NCBI GenBank assembly: GCA_964649195.1
Contig: CAZYPK010000021.1
Span: forward strand, 1-48,355
Reading direction: 5' to 3'
Length of the DNA: 48,355 nt
Source of the DNA: JTS-RE9 sp964649195
GTDB lineage: Bacteria; Planctomycetota; Phycisphaerae; Phycisphaerales; Phycisphaeraceae
The notes beneath the pieces are model-generated. The model saw only the letters and a list, made by a program, of their open reading frames with translations, had not been told where the DNA came from and did no database searches. The position numbers and the translations under genes are program-made. Below are positions 31,869 through 40,248 of the stretch, piece after piece; position 1 is the stretch's first letter, and each line of letters begins with the position of its first letter.

Positions 31869-31982
31869 CAAGCCCGATGGTGAGGTTTGTTCCGGGGGCG
31901 AACCGTCGGGGTATCTTTCGAAAACGCCACATCCTCATCCCCCGACGGTTCGCCCCCGGAACAAACCTCACCATCGGGCTTG
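31869..31982. mobile_element. R3-related palindromic element, copy C, 43-bp perfect arms
   Basis: Arms at 31869-31911 and 31940-31982 are perfectly complementary over 43 bp, with a 28-bp loop. They carry the R3 core AAGCCCGATGG and CGTCGGGG but have a different middle (GTTTGTTCCGGGGGCGAACC). The R3 core GGCGAG/CTCGCC is GGTGAG/CTCACC here on both arms. It starts 4 bp after the AsmA-like gene's stop codon, in the convergent gap before the ABC permease stop. Confidence 0.85.
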
Positions 31983-32023
31983 AGTCACCTGTTGTTTTGT
32001 GCTTTGAATTTCGTATTTTTCCT

Positions 32024-34759
32024 TTACGCATCCGCCGCCAGCAATGCCGTCGGCTGCTTCCGCATCAGTCGCCAGATCGCCGGGGCCGCCGCGCCAAGCG
32101 CCATGATGATGACGATCGCGCCGCCCCAGAGGACCACATCCCAGGGCAGCAGCCAGCTGTAGGTCATGCCCACGAGTCTTCGGTGAAACACCTTGCCGAC
32201 CAGGGCGATCTGCACACCCAGGGCGGTGCCGACGAGGCAGGCGACCAGGGCGATGACCAGCGTCTGCCCGGCGATGAGGCGGCCGAGCATGCCCTTGTGT
32301 CCGCCGATGGCGCGGATGACGCCGTACTCGAACCGGCGGGCGTTGATCTCGGCGACGATGAGGTTCGCCACGCCGAAGCTGGCAATGAGCAGGCTCGACA
32401 GGGCGAGCGAACTGGCGACGGTCATGAGCTGGATGGAGATCGCCTGAATTTTTTTGCGGATGATTCGGCTGGAATCGGCGCGCAGCTCGCCGCGCGTCAG
32501 CGGTGAAAGTTTCTGGCGGAGGTTTTCGAGCAGCGCCACATCATCCGCATCCTTGGCCAGCGACATGAGAATGATGTCCGGGCCTTTGATGTTGAAGTAC
32601 GTTTCGCCATCTTCAAAGGTGCCAAAGACGGTGCTGACCGACGCCTCCGCATATTCCTGGCCGATGCCGAAATGAGCGACGGCGACATCCAGCCCGACCG
32701 CGCCGACGACGCCTGCGATCTCGAATTCGCGGTCGCCACGGGTATCGGTCTTGAGCGTGATCTTCGCCCCGACACCCATGCCATGCGCCACCAGATACTC
32801 ACGGCCGACGAGCACCGCATTGCCCCTGGCGATGCGTTTGAGCGCCGACTCCTTGTCGCCGGCGAGCCACTCGATGTCCGTCATTTCCAAAAACTCCGGA
32901 ATGTTCGAAGCGGCAAAAAGCGTGTAAGGCGGCGTGATCGTCTGCACACCGAAACTCACGCTGCGCGTCTGCACCGGTTTGGCGGTGACGCCGCAGATGG
33001 CGGTGATGTCTTTCTCGCTCCTGACGATTTCCATCATCTTCGGCGTGACCCCGTCGCTGGCCATGATGAACGCATCGGGCATCTTGATGGTGTTGAACCA
33101 GCCATAAAGAAGATTGCCGCCTTCGGTCCAGATGGCCACGAGCATCGCCAGCCCCATCATCAAGGCGCCGGCGGTGAGGCCGTGGCGAAACGGCGTGGCC
33201 ATCACTGTTTCATGCAGCAATACACGGGGAATTCGCAGCGTTTTCGCAATCAGCGATGTCAGCAGCGGCGCAAGAAAAACAAGAACCGCCACGCAGATCA
33301 GGCAATAGCCAAAGAACGTCGCGCCCAGCCCCCACGGCAGATAAATCCAGAAGGCCTGCTCCGTATCCTCCAGCATCAGCAGCACCATCGGCTCAAAGAG
33401 CACCCCTGCCAGTCCCAGCACGAGACAGACCACCACGCCCCAGAAGCGAGGCTGCCTGGCGCGGGCCGCCAGCGCTTCGAGCGGACGAACGCGCGTCGCC
33501 ATGAAAGCGGGATAGAGCGCACCAAGAAGACCGGCAATGATGGTGGCGAGATTGGCCTGAATGATGCCGGGCAGATTGAAGACGAAGCCGGCCGAAAGAA
33601 TCTCCCGGTTCTTCGTGTAGATGAAATAGGCCAGCGCGACGCCCAGCGGCGTGCCGATGATCGCGCCCATCGCCGCGATGAAGCCGCCCGTTGCCACCTG
33701 CGAAAAGCCGATGTGCAGGCGCGGTGTGCCCACGCAGCGCATGATCGCCAGCTCGCGCGTCCGCTCGGTGACGGCGGTGGTCAGCCCGGTGACGATGATG
33801 AAGGCCGTCGAAAGACAGACGAGCACGGTGACGATCTGCCCGATGAGATTCGTCCACTTCACGCCGCGGTTGATGCCTGCGCGAACATTGGCGGGCGGCT
33901 CGAACAGCGTGTCGCGCGGCAGCTTCCATTCGTGCTGCTTGATGAAGGCGTGGATGTGGGCGTCGTGATGACTCCCCTCCCTCTCAGGGAGGGGCCGGGG
34001 GAGGGTGGGACCGTCGATGAAACTGGCACGTGTCGTTGTTCGAGGACGCAACCCTCCCCCTGCCCCTCCCTGGAAGGGAGGGGAGTGAGGCGAAGTCATT
34101 GCTGAAGATTTTCTCTCCACCGGCTCCTTCAACTTGATCTCGATCTTCCGCAGCTTGTCGGGATAGCCCGCGATCTTCTGCGCCGTCGCCAGCGTGGTGA
34201 TCACACCCGGCAGTTGCAGCACGGTGAGCGGCGGCTGTTCGCTGACGCCCACGACCTTGAGCCTCGTCTCCTGCCATTCGATCTGAAGCTCATCGCCGAC
34301 TTTCGCATCCAGCGCCGCCATCACCCGGCCATCGATCACCGCTTCGTCATCCTTCTCGACATACCGGCCACCGATGAGTTTCACCGGAAAAAACAGGCGA
34401 TCGTATTGCGGCTCCACGCCGTGGATGACGACGATGACATTCCTCTTGGTGCGCGACAATTCGAGGTTCACACCGCGCTGTTCAAGCCTGCCTGCGGCAA
34501 ATTCGACTTCGGGAAAGGTGCGCACCTGTTCGAGCAGGTTCGCATCAAAGCGCTGATGGCTGCGATGGCGGATGTGCAGATCGCCGGCGCCGGCGGCGGA
34601 CTTCATCGCCTCCGTGTAGGAGTGTTGCAACGTGCCGATGGTGACGGCGACGAGCACGCTGAGCACGGTGGCCAGCGTGACGGCGGTCACGAGCAGCGCG
34701 GTGCGGCCGGGCCTACCCGCCAAGTTGTTGGTAGCGAGATGCCACACCGATCGAATCAA
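32024..34759 (-). CDS. ABC transporter permease, FtsX/MacB type, with repeat insertion
   Basis: This is a 911-residue protein with an N-terminal membrane helix (LLVTAVTLATVLSVLVAVTI), a periplasmic MacB-type domain, and FtsX-type helices (IVTVLVCLSTAFIIVTGLTT, and a second set near the C-terminus ending LMRKQPTALLAADA). It should form a mechanotransmission or lipoprotein-release type transporter with the adjacent ATPase. Residues about 225-263 (SPHSPPFQGGAGGG to LPRPLPEREG) are encoded by an R5 repeat and look foreign to the domain. The start is TTG, supported by GAGGTG seven bases upstream. It overlaps the ATPase gene by 47 bp. Confidence 0.9.
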   Translation of the reverse strand: MIRSVWHLATNNLAGRPGRTALLVTAVTLATVLSVLVAVTIGTLQHSYTEAMKSAAGAGDLHIRHRSHQRFDANLLEQVRTFPEVEFAAGRLEQRGVNLELSRTKRNVIVVIHGVEPQYDRLFFPVKLIGGRYVEKDDEAVIDGRVMAALDAKVGDELQIEWQETRLKVVGVSEQPPLTVLQLPGVITTLATAQKIAGYPDKLRKIEIKLKEPVERKSSAMTSPHSPPFQGGAGGGLRPRTTTRASFIDGPTLPRPLPEREGSHHDAHIHAFIKQHEWKLPRDTLFEPPANVRAGINRGVKWTNLIGQIVTVLVCLSTAFIIVTGLTTAVTERTRELAIMRCVGTPRLHIGFSQVATGGFIAAMGAIIGTPLGVALAYFIYTKNREILSAGFVFNLPGIIQANLATIIAGLLGALYPAFMATRVRPLEALAARARQPRFWGVVVCLVLGLAGVLFEPMVLLMLEDTEQAFWIYLPWGLGATFFGYCLICVAVLVFLAPLLTSLIAKTLRIPRVLLHETVMATPFRHGLTAGALMMGLAMLVAIWTEGGNLLYGWFNTIKMPDAFIMASDGVTPKMMEIVRSEKDITAICGVTAKPVQTRSVSFGVQTITPPYTLFAASNIPEFLEMTDIEWLAGDKESALKRIARGNAVLVGREYLVAHGMGVGAKITLKTDTRGDREFEIAGVVGAVGLDVAVAHFGIGQEYAEASVSTVFGTFEDGETYFNIKGPDIILMSLAKDADDVALLENLRQKLSPLTRGELRADSSRIIRKKIQAISIQLMTVASSLALSSLLIASFGVANLIVAEINARRFEYGVIRAIGGHKGMLGRLIAGQTLVIALVACLVGTALGVQIALVGKVFHRRLVGMTYSWLLPWDVVLWGGAIVIIMALGAAAPAIWRLMRKQPTALLAADA
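33971..34086. repeat. R5 palindromic repeat inside the permease gene
   Basis: ACTCCCCTCCCT at the left and AGGGAGGGGAGT at the right are terminal inverted repeats of a 116-bp GC-rich element (inner AGGGAGGGGCCGGGGGAGGG and ACCCTCCCCCTGCCCCTCCC). It is read through in frame. I saw no second R5 copy in this window, but such GGGGGAGGG elements are familiar from other bacteria. Confidence 0.75.
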
Positions 34760-35441
34760 GGCCGTTCACCTCAAAATGTCCTTTGTTCTGACCATCGGCA
34801 ATGACGAAGACGCGCTCGCAGTGCGCCGCCGCCGCCGGTTCATGCGTGACCATCACCACCGTCATCCGCTGCTCTTGCGCGAGATTGCCCAGCAGTTTCC
34901 AGAGTCGCTCGCTGTTGGCCGAATCGAGATTGCCCGTCGGCTCATCGGCCAGCAGCACCGCGGGTTTGAAGAGCATGGCGCGGGCGATGGCCACGCGCTG
35001 CTGCTCGCCGCCTGACATGGCATCGGGCCGATGATCGGCGCGGTCGCCGATTTCAAGCGCACCGAACAATTCGTTGACCCGCGCATCGATCCACGCCTTG
35101 GGTTTGCCATCGATCACCGCAGGCAGCGCCGCATTCTGAAACGCGGTCATGGTGGAGATGAGATTGAACTTCTGAAAGACGATGCCCAACCTGCCCCGGC
35201 GAAACTGCGTGAGTTTCGCATCGCCGAGCCTGGCAAGGTCTTCACCATCGACGACAACGCGGCCGCTGTCCGGTCGATCCAACCCGGCCGCCAGGTGAAG
35301 GAAGGTGCTCTTGCCGCTGCCCGAGCGGCCCATGACGGCGAAGAAGCCCGGCTCTTCGATGCGAAGGTCCAGGCCTCGCAAGGCTTGCACCTTTTGAGAG
35401 CCCAGTTGATACGACTTGTGTACCTGTTCAAGAGCGAGCAT
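34713..35441 (-). CDS. ABC transporter ATP-binding protein (MacB/LolD type)
   Basis: This is a 242-residue ATPase. Walker A is GRSGSGKST, the signature is MSGGEQQRVAIARA, Walker B is VLLADEPTGNLDS and the H-loop is VMVTHEP. These are the marks of the MacB/LolD (o228) group that powers FtsX-type permeases. Its 3' end overlaps the permease gene by 47 bp, so the two are translationally linked and form one transporter. The longer frame to 35597 crosses an R3 fragment and is rejected. Confidence 0.95.
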   Translation of the reverse strand: MLALEQVHKSYQLGSQKVQALRGLDLRIEEPGFFAVMGRSGSGKSTFLHLAAGLDRPDSGRVVVDGEDLARLGDAKLTQFRRGRLGIVFQKFNLISTMTAFQNAALPAVIDGKPKAWIDARVNELFGALEIGDRADHRPDAMSGGEQQRVAIARAMLFKPAVLLADEPTGNLDSANSERLWKLLGNLAQEQRMTVVMVTHEPAAAAHCERVFVIADGQNKGHFEVNGLDSIGVASRYQQLGG

Positions 35442-35514
35442 GACAAGACCAACCGGTGGGACAACAGGACGGTTGCAGGAATGAAGATGATAACCGGTTC
35501 GCGCATGCGTGAGA

Positions 35515-35550
35515 CAAGCCCGATGGCGAGTCCGCGAGCCGTCGGGGTAT
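35515..35550. repeat. R3 fragment, single arm (copy D)
   Basis: CAAGCCCGATGGCGAG, then CGAGCCGTCGGGGTAT is one R3 arm without its partner. It lies 9 bp downstream of the mqnA stop codon, in the 118-bp gap before the ABC ATPase gene. Confidence 0.7.
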
Positions 35551-35559
35551 GGTTTGCAA

Positions 35560-36414
35560 TCATGTTTCCCGCACGCGCATCTCGCGCAGCTCATCAATCA
35601 CGCCATGCTCCTTGGCCTTGCTGAAGAAAAGTCGCATGGCTTCAAGCTCGCGCGGGCCGATGGCGTACTTGAGCCAGTGCCCCAGATACTGCCGGGCAAG
35701 ATCATCAGGCCAGCCCAGACGCGAGGCATGTTTCGCCACGATCGCATCGATCCGCTTCGCATTGGTCCGGCGATTCTGATCCAGCAGCGAAGGCAGATCG
35801 CCCAGCGATGAACCTTGCCGGGCCATCCAGACCGCAAAGACAAACGGCAACCCGGTGAGCCTCTTCCACGCTTCGCCCAGATCCATCTGATGCGGATAGT
35901 CGCAATCGCCGGGGGCGCTGGTCACCACCTTGTCGCCGATGAGCAGCATCGTGTCAGGCTGCGTGATGATGCGATGCCCGGCAACGTGTTCCCGCGCGTG
36001 ATAGTCGATCAGCCTCGGCTTGATGTGGTAAAGCTCCGCCAGCAGCACGCGCATCAGGCAGATGCTCGTGTGGCTGTCGGTGTCAACATGGATATCGGTG
36101 ATCTGATCCAGCGGCACGCGGCTGTAGATGCGCACCGTCAGCGTCGGACCATCGCAGCCGATGCCCCCGACGGGCACCACTTCCAAAGGCGCCGCGCTGC
36201 GCTGAAGATCGATCACCGGACAAAGCGAAACATCCACTTCGCCTGCTTCCAGATCAGCGAGCAGCCGACTGGGCACATCGAATTTCACCACCGGATCAGC
36301 GCCATCCTCCAGCCCTTCGATCAGCGGCCTGGCGTTGAGAAAACTCACGCAGCCGATGCGGCGAACGCTCCCTGCCGTTCCAACGGATGATGTTGTCACC
36401 GCGATCGTTTTCAT
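35560..36414 (-). CDS. mqnA: Chorismate dehydratase of the futalosine menaquinone pathway
   Basis: This is a 284-residue protein matching MqnA: RIGCVSFLNARPLIEGLE, VPSRLLADLEAGEVDVSLCP, then HTSICLMRVLLAELY, LLIGDKVV and MDLGEAWKRLTGLPFVFAVW. MqnA removes water from chorismate to make 3-[(1-carboxyvinyl)oxy]benzoate, the first committed step. The other mqn genes are not in this window. An N-terminal extension of about 15 residues precedes the conserved RIGCVSF. A TATAAT hexamer (36428-36423) lies eight bases before the ATG, so the message may be leaderless or the start may be a downstream codon such as GTG (Val6). Confidence 0.92.
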   Translation of the reverse strand: MKTIAVTTSSVGTAGSVRRIGCVSFLNARPLIEGLEDGADPVVKFDVPSRLLADLEAGEVDVSLCPVIDLQRSAAPLEVVPVGGIGCDGPTLTVRIYSRVPLDQITDIHVDTDSHTSICLMRVLLAELYHIKPRLIDYHAREHVAGHRIITQPDTMLLIGDKVVTSAPGDCDYPHQMDLGEAWKRLTGLPFVFAVWMARQGSSLGDLPSLLDQNRRTNAKRIDAIVAKHASRLGWPDDLARQYLGHWLKYAIGPRELEAMRLFFSKAKEHGVIDELREMRVRET

Positions 36415-36422
36415 CTCACGCG

Positions 36423-36428
36423 ATTATA
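36423..36428 (-). promoter_or_regulatory. -10 box directly before mqnA
   Basis: A perfect TATAAT on the minus strand, with eight bases to the ATG. No good -35 box is visible at 16-18 bases. Confidence 0.4.
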
Positions 36429-36528
36429 GGATGAGCATGGACAAACGGATTGTGCGGTGATTTGTCGCATTGCCCTCGGATGCCAACGCCTTGACCAAAC
36501 CCCTCCAACTCCCGAAGATTCCCCCCTC

Positions 36529-37905
36529 ATGAGTGATGCACTGAAAACACCTTCCGCCCAGGTACTTGTCGTTGATGACGAAGTCGATCACGCCGAGGTC
36601 ATGGCCGAGGCCCTGCGGCGCATGGGCCATGTCTGCACCATCGTGCATGATCTGCCCGGCGCGGAGGATGAACTCAAGCATGGCAACTTCGATCTCGTCG
36701 TCACCGATCTGGTGATGGACGGCGAGACCGATGGCCTGAAGGTTCTCGCAGCCTCCAGGCAGCTTCAGCCCAACGCCGAGACGATCATGGTCACCGCCCA
36801 CGGCGATGTGCCCACCGCCAAGAGCGCGATCCGTGGCGGAGCCTACGACTTCATCGAGAAGCCTCTCGATCTGGAAGTCTTTCGCAACCTCTGCGACCGC
36901 GCGATTCAGACGGTGATGCTCCGCGCCTCCAACAGCGAACTGCGCGAACGCCTCGATGAAAAGTATGGCTTCGAAGGCGTCGTGGGCACCTCGCCGCAGA
37001 TGCGGAACCTGCTCACCATGATGAGGCAGTTCGCTTCGACCTCGATGCCGGTGCTCATCACCGGCGAATCAGGCACCGGCAAGGAACTGATCGCCCAGGC
37101 CATTCACAACAACAGCAAACGCGCCAAGCTGCGCTTCGTGCCGCTCAACTGCGCAGGCCTGAGCGAATCGATCCTGGAGGATGAACTCTTCGGCCACGTC
37201 AAAGGCGCCTTCACCGGCGCCGAGCGCGAGCGCGAAGGCCGGTTCGAATACGCGGACAACGGCACGCTCTTTCTCGACGAGGTGGGCGACATGCCCCTGG
37301 TCATGCAGGCCAAGCTGCTGCGCGTTCTCGAAAGCGGCGAAGTCGTCCGCCTCGGTTCCAACGAAGCCAGGCATGTGAATGTCCGCCTGATCTCCGCGAC
37401 CAACCGCGATCTTCAGGAAGGCGTGAAAAAAGGAACCTTCCGCGAGGATTTGTTTTTCCGCCTCAAGGGTGTGGAGCTTCATCTGCCTGCGCTGCGCGAG
37501 AGGCGCGAGGATATTCCGCTTTTGTGCAGGCATTTCGTGCAGAAGTTTGCCCGGCAGATGGAACGGCCTGTGCCGCACATCAGCGAGGATGCGCAGATGG
37601 CGCTGGTGCGCTACGGTTGGCCGGGCAATGTGCGCGAGCTTTTGAACGTGGTGCAGAACGCCACGGTGCTCGCCGGCGACACCATCGAGCCGCGCCATCT
37701 GCCGCCGGCCCTGCTTGAAGGCGCCGCGGCGGGCGGTGATGAAGGCAGCAGCGTGCCCACCGGCCTGAGCCTGGAGCAGATCGAAAAACAGGCCATCCGC
37801 AACACGCTTCGCCTCTGCAACGGCAACCGCGAACAGGCCGCGAAGATGCTGGGCATCGGCGAACGAACGCTCTATCGAAAGCTCAAGGAATATGGGCTGA
37901 AATGA
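36529..37905 (+). CDS. NtrC-family sigma-54-dependent response regulator
   Basis: This is a 458-residue protein. The receiver domain has acidic pocket VVDDE and phosphoacceptor Asp60 (VVTDLVMDG) with the conserved Lys in EKPLDLE. The central AAA+ domain has Walker A GESGTGKE (179-186), the sigma-54 contact loop GAFTGA (226-231) and Walker B GTLFLDEVGD. A Fis-type helix-turn-helix ends the protein (EQAAKMLGIGERTLYRKLKE). All parts needed to activate sigma-54 promoters on phosphorylation are present. No histidine kinase is nearby. It overlaps ispF by four bases. Confidence 0.95.
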   Translation: MSDALKTPSAQVLVVDDEVDHAEVMAEALRRMGHVCTIVHDLPGAEDELKHGNFDLVVTDLVMDGETDGLKVLAASRQLQPNAETIMVTAHGDVPTAKSAIRGGAYDFIEKPLDLEVFRNLCDRAIQTVMLRASNSELRERLDEKYGFEGVVGTSPQMRNLLTMMRQFASTSMPVLITGESGTGKELIAQAIHNNSKRAKLRFVPLNCAGLSESILEDELFGHVKGAFTGAEREREGRFEYADNGTLFLDEVGDMPLVMQAKLLRVLESGEVVRLGSNEARHVNVRLISATNRDLQEGVKKGTFREDLFFRLKGVELHLPALRERREDIPLLCRHFVQKFARQMERPVPHISEDAQMALVRYGWPGNVRELLNVVQNATVLAGDTIEPRHLPPALLEGAAAGGDEGSSVPTGLSLEQIEKQAIRNTLRLCNGNREQAAKMLGIGERTLYRKLKEYGLK

Positions 37906-38408
37906 ATCCTTCAGAAACGAAATCTCCGCTCCCATTCCGCATCGGCCACGGCTTCGACCTCCACCGCCTCGAACCCGGCCACAAGCTCATCGTCGGCGGC
38001 GAGCATCTCCAACACGATCGCGGCTGCGTCGCGCACTCCGATGGTGATGTCGTTTATCACGCCGTCGTCGATGCGATCCTCGGCGCGCTGGGACAGGATG
38101 ACATCGGCCAGCTTTTTCCCGATAGCGATGCGAAGTGGAAAGCCGCCGACTCGCGCATCTTCATGGAGGAGGCCGTCCGCCGAATGAATGCGGCCGGCTA
38201 CGCGATCGGCAACCTCGATGTCACCGTCATCCTTCAGCGGCCCAAGCTCAGCCCGCACAAGGCAGCCGTGAAGGCGAATCTTGCGGCGCTGCTGGGCTGC
38301 GATCTTTCGCAGGTGAACATCAAAGGCAAGACGCACGAGCAGGTCGATGCCATCGGCGAAAACCGGGCGATTGCGTGTCATGTGGTGGCGCTGCTCACGC
38401 CCAGGTGA
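37902..38408 (+). CDS. ispF: 2-C-methyl-D-erythritol 2,4-cyclodiphosphate synthase
   Basis: This is a 168-residue protein of standard IspF length. The metal ligands Asp19 and His21 are in IGHGFDLHRL. Further family motifs are GCVAHSDGDVVYHAVVDAIL, DIGQLFPDSDAKWK, and QVNIKGKTHEQVDAIGE. It makes the cyclic diphosphate intermediate of the non-mevalonate isoprenoid pathway. Its ATG overlaps the response-regulator stop (ATGA), implying coupling. Its 3' end overlaps the convergent membrane-protein gene by 14 bp. Confidence 0.95.
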   Translation: MNPSETKSPLPFRIGHGFDLHRLEPGHKLIVGGEHLQHDRGCVAHSDGDVVYHAVVDAILGALGQDDIGQLFPDSDAKWKAADSRIFMEEAVRRMNAAGYAIGNLDVTVILQRPKLSPHKAAVKANLAALLGCDLSQVNIKGKTHEQVDAIGENRAIACHVVALLTPR

Positions 38409-39123
38409 ACAGCCGCACGATCGCATTGAGAATGATTTCCCCCACGACAAGGTAGGCATTGCCCCACGCCTCTTCGCGGAAGAAGGCGGTGGGTCTTTCG
38501 GGATCGCCGATGAACGGCCGCAGAATCCACGCCATCTGAATCGCGACGAACACATAGAGCACCAGCCAGGCCCGCAGCATGATGCGATGCCTGGAATGTC
38601 GCGCGATCAGCGGCTGATAGCGCCGCTTCAGAGGCCACTGCGCCGCGAAGCAGGCGATGGCGAACATGAGACCGTTGAAGAGCGTGGCGTGCCGGTAGTG
38701 GCCGCTGGTGAGATACCAGACGGCGGTGTAGGGCGTCATGGCTGCGAGGATGATCGCCAGTGACGCCTGTCCTGCGATGACCGCTCTCAATGCCTGCGGG
38801 AAATCGGCGCGAAGGCCGAGCAATGTGTTGATGACGAAGAAACTGGGAAGCGTCAGGGCGAAGGCCGCGATGATGAGCAGCGGCACTTTGACTGCGGAGA
38901 ACAGAACCTGCAGCCAGCGTTCGCCCGCGATGCCGCCGAAGAGACCCATGATGCCGCCGTAGAGCATGCCGCCGATCCAGACATAGAGCACGAGCGTGCG
39001 AAGGCGCGGGCCGGGACCGGCGATGCGACTGACGGAGTGAGTCCGTCCATCACTGCGCGGCCCCAGCAGGTCGATGGCGCCGTGAGCAAGTTCACGCAGA
39101 GGATCAGTGAGCGGCGGTGACAT
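38395..39123 (-). CDS. Multi-pass membrane protein, paralogue B
   Basis: This is a 242-residue protein with about six hydrophobic segments (for example TLVLYVWIGGMLYGGIMGLF, VPLLIIAAFALTLPSFFVIN, AWLVLYVFVAIQMAWILRPF). The motif QMAWILRPFIG followed by an acidic stretch is shared with the upstream gene's QMSWVLRPFIG, and both have a LPSFFVINTLLGLR / FPSLYVFNALVGSR element, so the two are paralogues in one operon, 26 bp apart. I do not recognise the family and give no function. The start at 39123 avoids overlap with the upstream gene, but an in-frame ATG at 39177 is possible. Confidence 0.7.
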   Translation of the reverse strand: MSPPLTDPLRELAHGAIDLLGPRSDGRTHSVSRIAGPGPRLRTLVLYVWIGGMLYGGIMGLFGGIAGERWLQVLFSAVKVPLLIIAAFALTLPSFFVINTLLGLRADFPQALRAVIAGQASLAIILAAMTPYTAVWYLTSGHYRHATLFNGLMFAIACFAAQWPLKRRYQPLIARHSRHRIMLRAWLVLYVFVAIQMAWILRPFIGDPERPTAFFREEAWGNAYLVVGEIILNAIVRLFTWA

Positions 39124-39149
39124 GGATGTTCCGTGTGAAACGACTCCAA

Positions 39150-40100
39150 TCAGAACAGGCTCTGAATCGCTTTCCATACGGCTTCGAAGAAGCTCGATTC
39201 ACGCGGGCCAAACAGCGTGAACTCTTCATCGAGCCTGCCGATGAACGGGCGCAGCACCCAGCTCATCTGGCTGCCCACCAGGGCGAAGGCCACGACCCAG
39301 CAGCGGAAGATGGTCTTCACATGCTCGCCCAGCACACGGCCTTCGATGGCATCAAGCGGACCTTCACCCGCAGGCTCGGCGGGCATGTCACTCGCTGTGA
39401 ACGGAGTTTCATCGGTCGCCGCATCCGCGGCATCATGTTCCGTTCCGGCGGTTGCTTCCACGCGATCGCTCGTTGATGTTGTCTCCGTTTCCGCAGCCGC
39501 GATGGTGTCTGATTGTGATTTCAATCGCCATTCATCGAACGCCCCGGCATCGGAGGCGATGGTCAGCCGATGCAAAGTCTGAAGCAGGAACGCCATCCCC
39601 AGGAAGCCCGCGACGCTGCAGAAGAAGACGTTAAGCAGCAATATGAACGGATGACTCGTGGTGGTCACAGAGAAGAATGCAACGATCGGCCCGAACGAAG
39701 CGAGCACCGCCAGGATCACCGCCATCGCCGCGACGAGCAGCCGTGTGAGGGTTCGCAGGGTGAGCCTGGAGCCGACGAGCGCGTTGAAGACGTAAAGAGA
39801 CGGGAAGGTGACGATGAGGGTGAGGAGAAAGAGCGCGGGGACCTTGATCATGTTCGCAAAGAGCTGTCGCACCCCCGCGCCATCAGGCCGCGCGAAGAGG
39901 CCGAACCATGCCATGCAGAATCCGTAAATCGCCGCCAGGCTCAGCAGCACGACCGTGAGTCCTATCACCGGCAGTTCCATCATGCCTTGGCGAATGGATG
40001 ACAGGCTTGTCGCCTCGCCTCGCAGGATGCGATCCAGTTCATGGACCCAGTGAAACAGGCCTCGCCGGGGTGGACGCTCGATGGAAAGGGTGTTCATCAT
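39150..40100 (-). CDS. Multi-pass membrane protein, paralogue A
   Basis: This is a 316-residue protein with about six hydrophobic segments and a hydrophilic insert of about 70 residues rich in Thr/Glu/Ala (AAETETTSTSDRVEATAGTE) that its paralogue lacks. The conserved QMSWVLRPFIGRLDEEFTLF near the end matches the downstream gene. It is probably an inner-membrane protein of unknown function. The start has no clear Shine-Dalgarno. It is followed 26 bp later by paralogue B. Confidence 0.7.
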   Translation of the reverse strand: MMNTLSIERPPRRGLFHWVHELDRILRGEATSLSSIRQGMMELPVIGLTVVLLSLAAIYGFCMAWFGLFARPDGAGVRQLFANMIKVPALFLLTLIVTFPSLYVFNALVGSRLTLRTLTRLLVAAMAVILAVLASFGPIVAFFSVTTTSHPFILLLNVFFCSVAGFLGMAFLLQTLHRLTIASDAGAFDEWRLKSQSDTIAAAETETTSTSDRVEATAGTEHDAADAATDETPFTASDMPAEPAGEGPLDAIEGRVLGEHVKTIFRCWVVAFALVGSQMSWVLRPFIGRLDEEFTLFGPRESSFFEAVWKAIQSLF

Positions 40101-40248
40101 GGAGGCTGATTACGGGCGATCGCCTCGCGGGTTCGGAAAGAGTTCCGAAATTTTTGCGAATGAACAAAATGGTTTCGCAAGCCGTATCGCGTTTGGCGTT
40201 GCAAAGGAAGTGTTGAATGGGGCTGCGCGATCGCTCCTGCATCATCGC

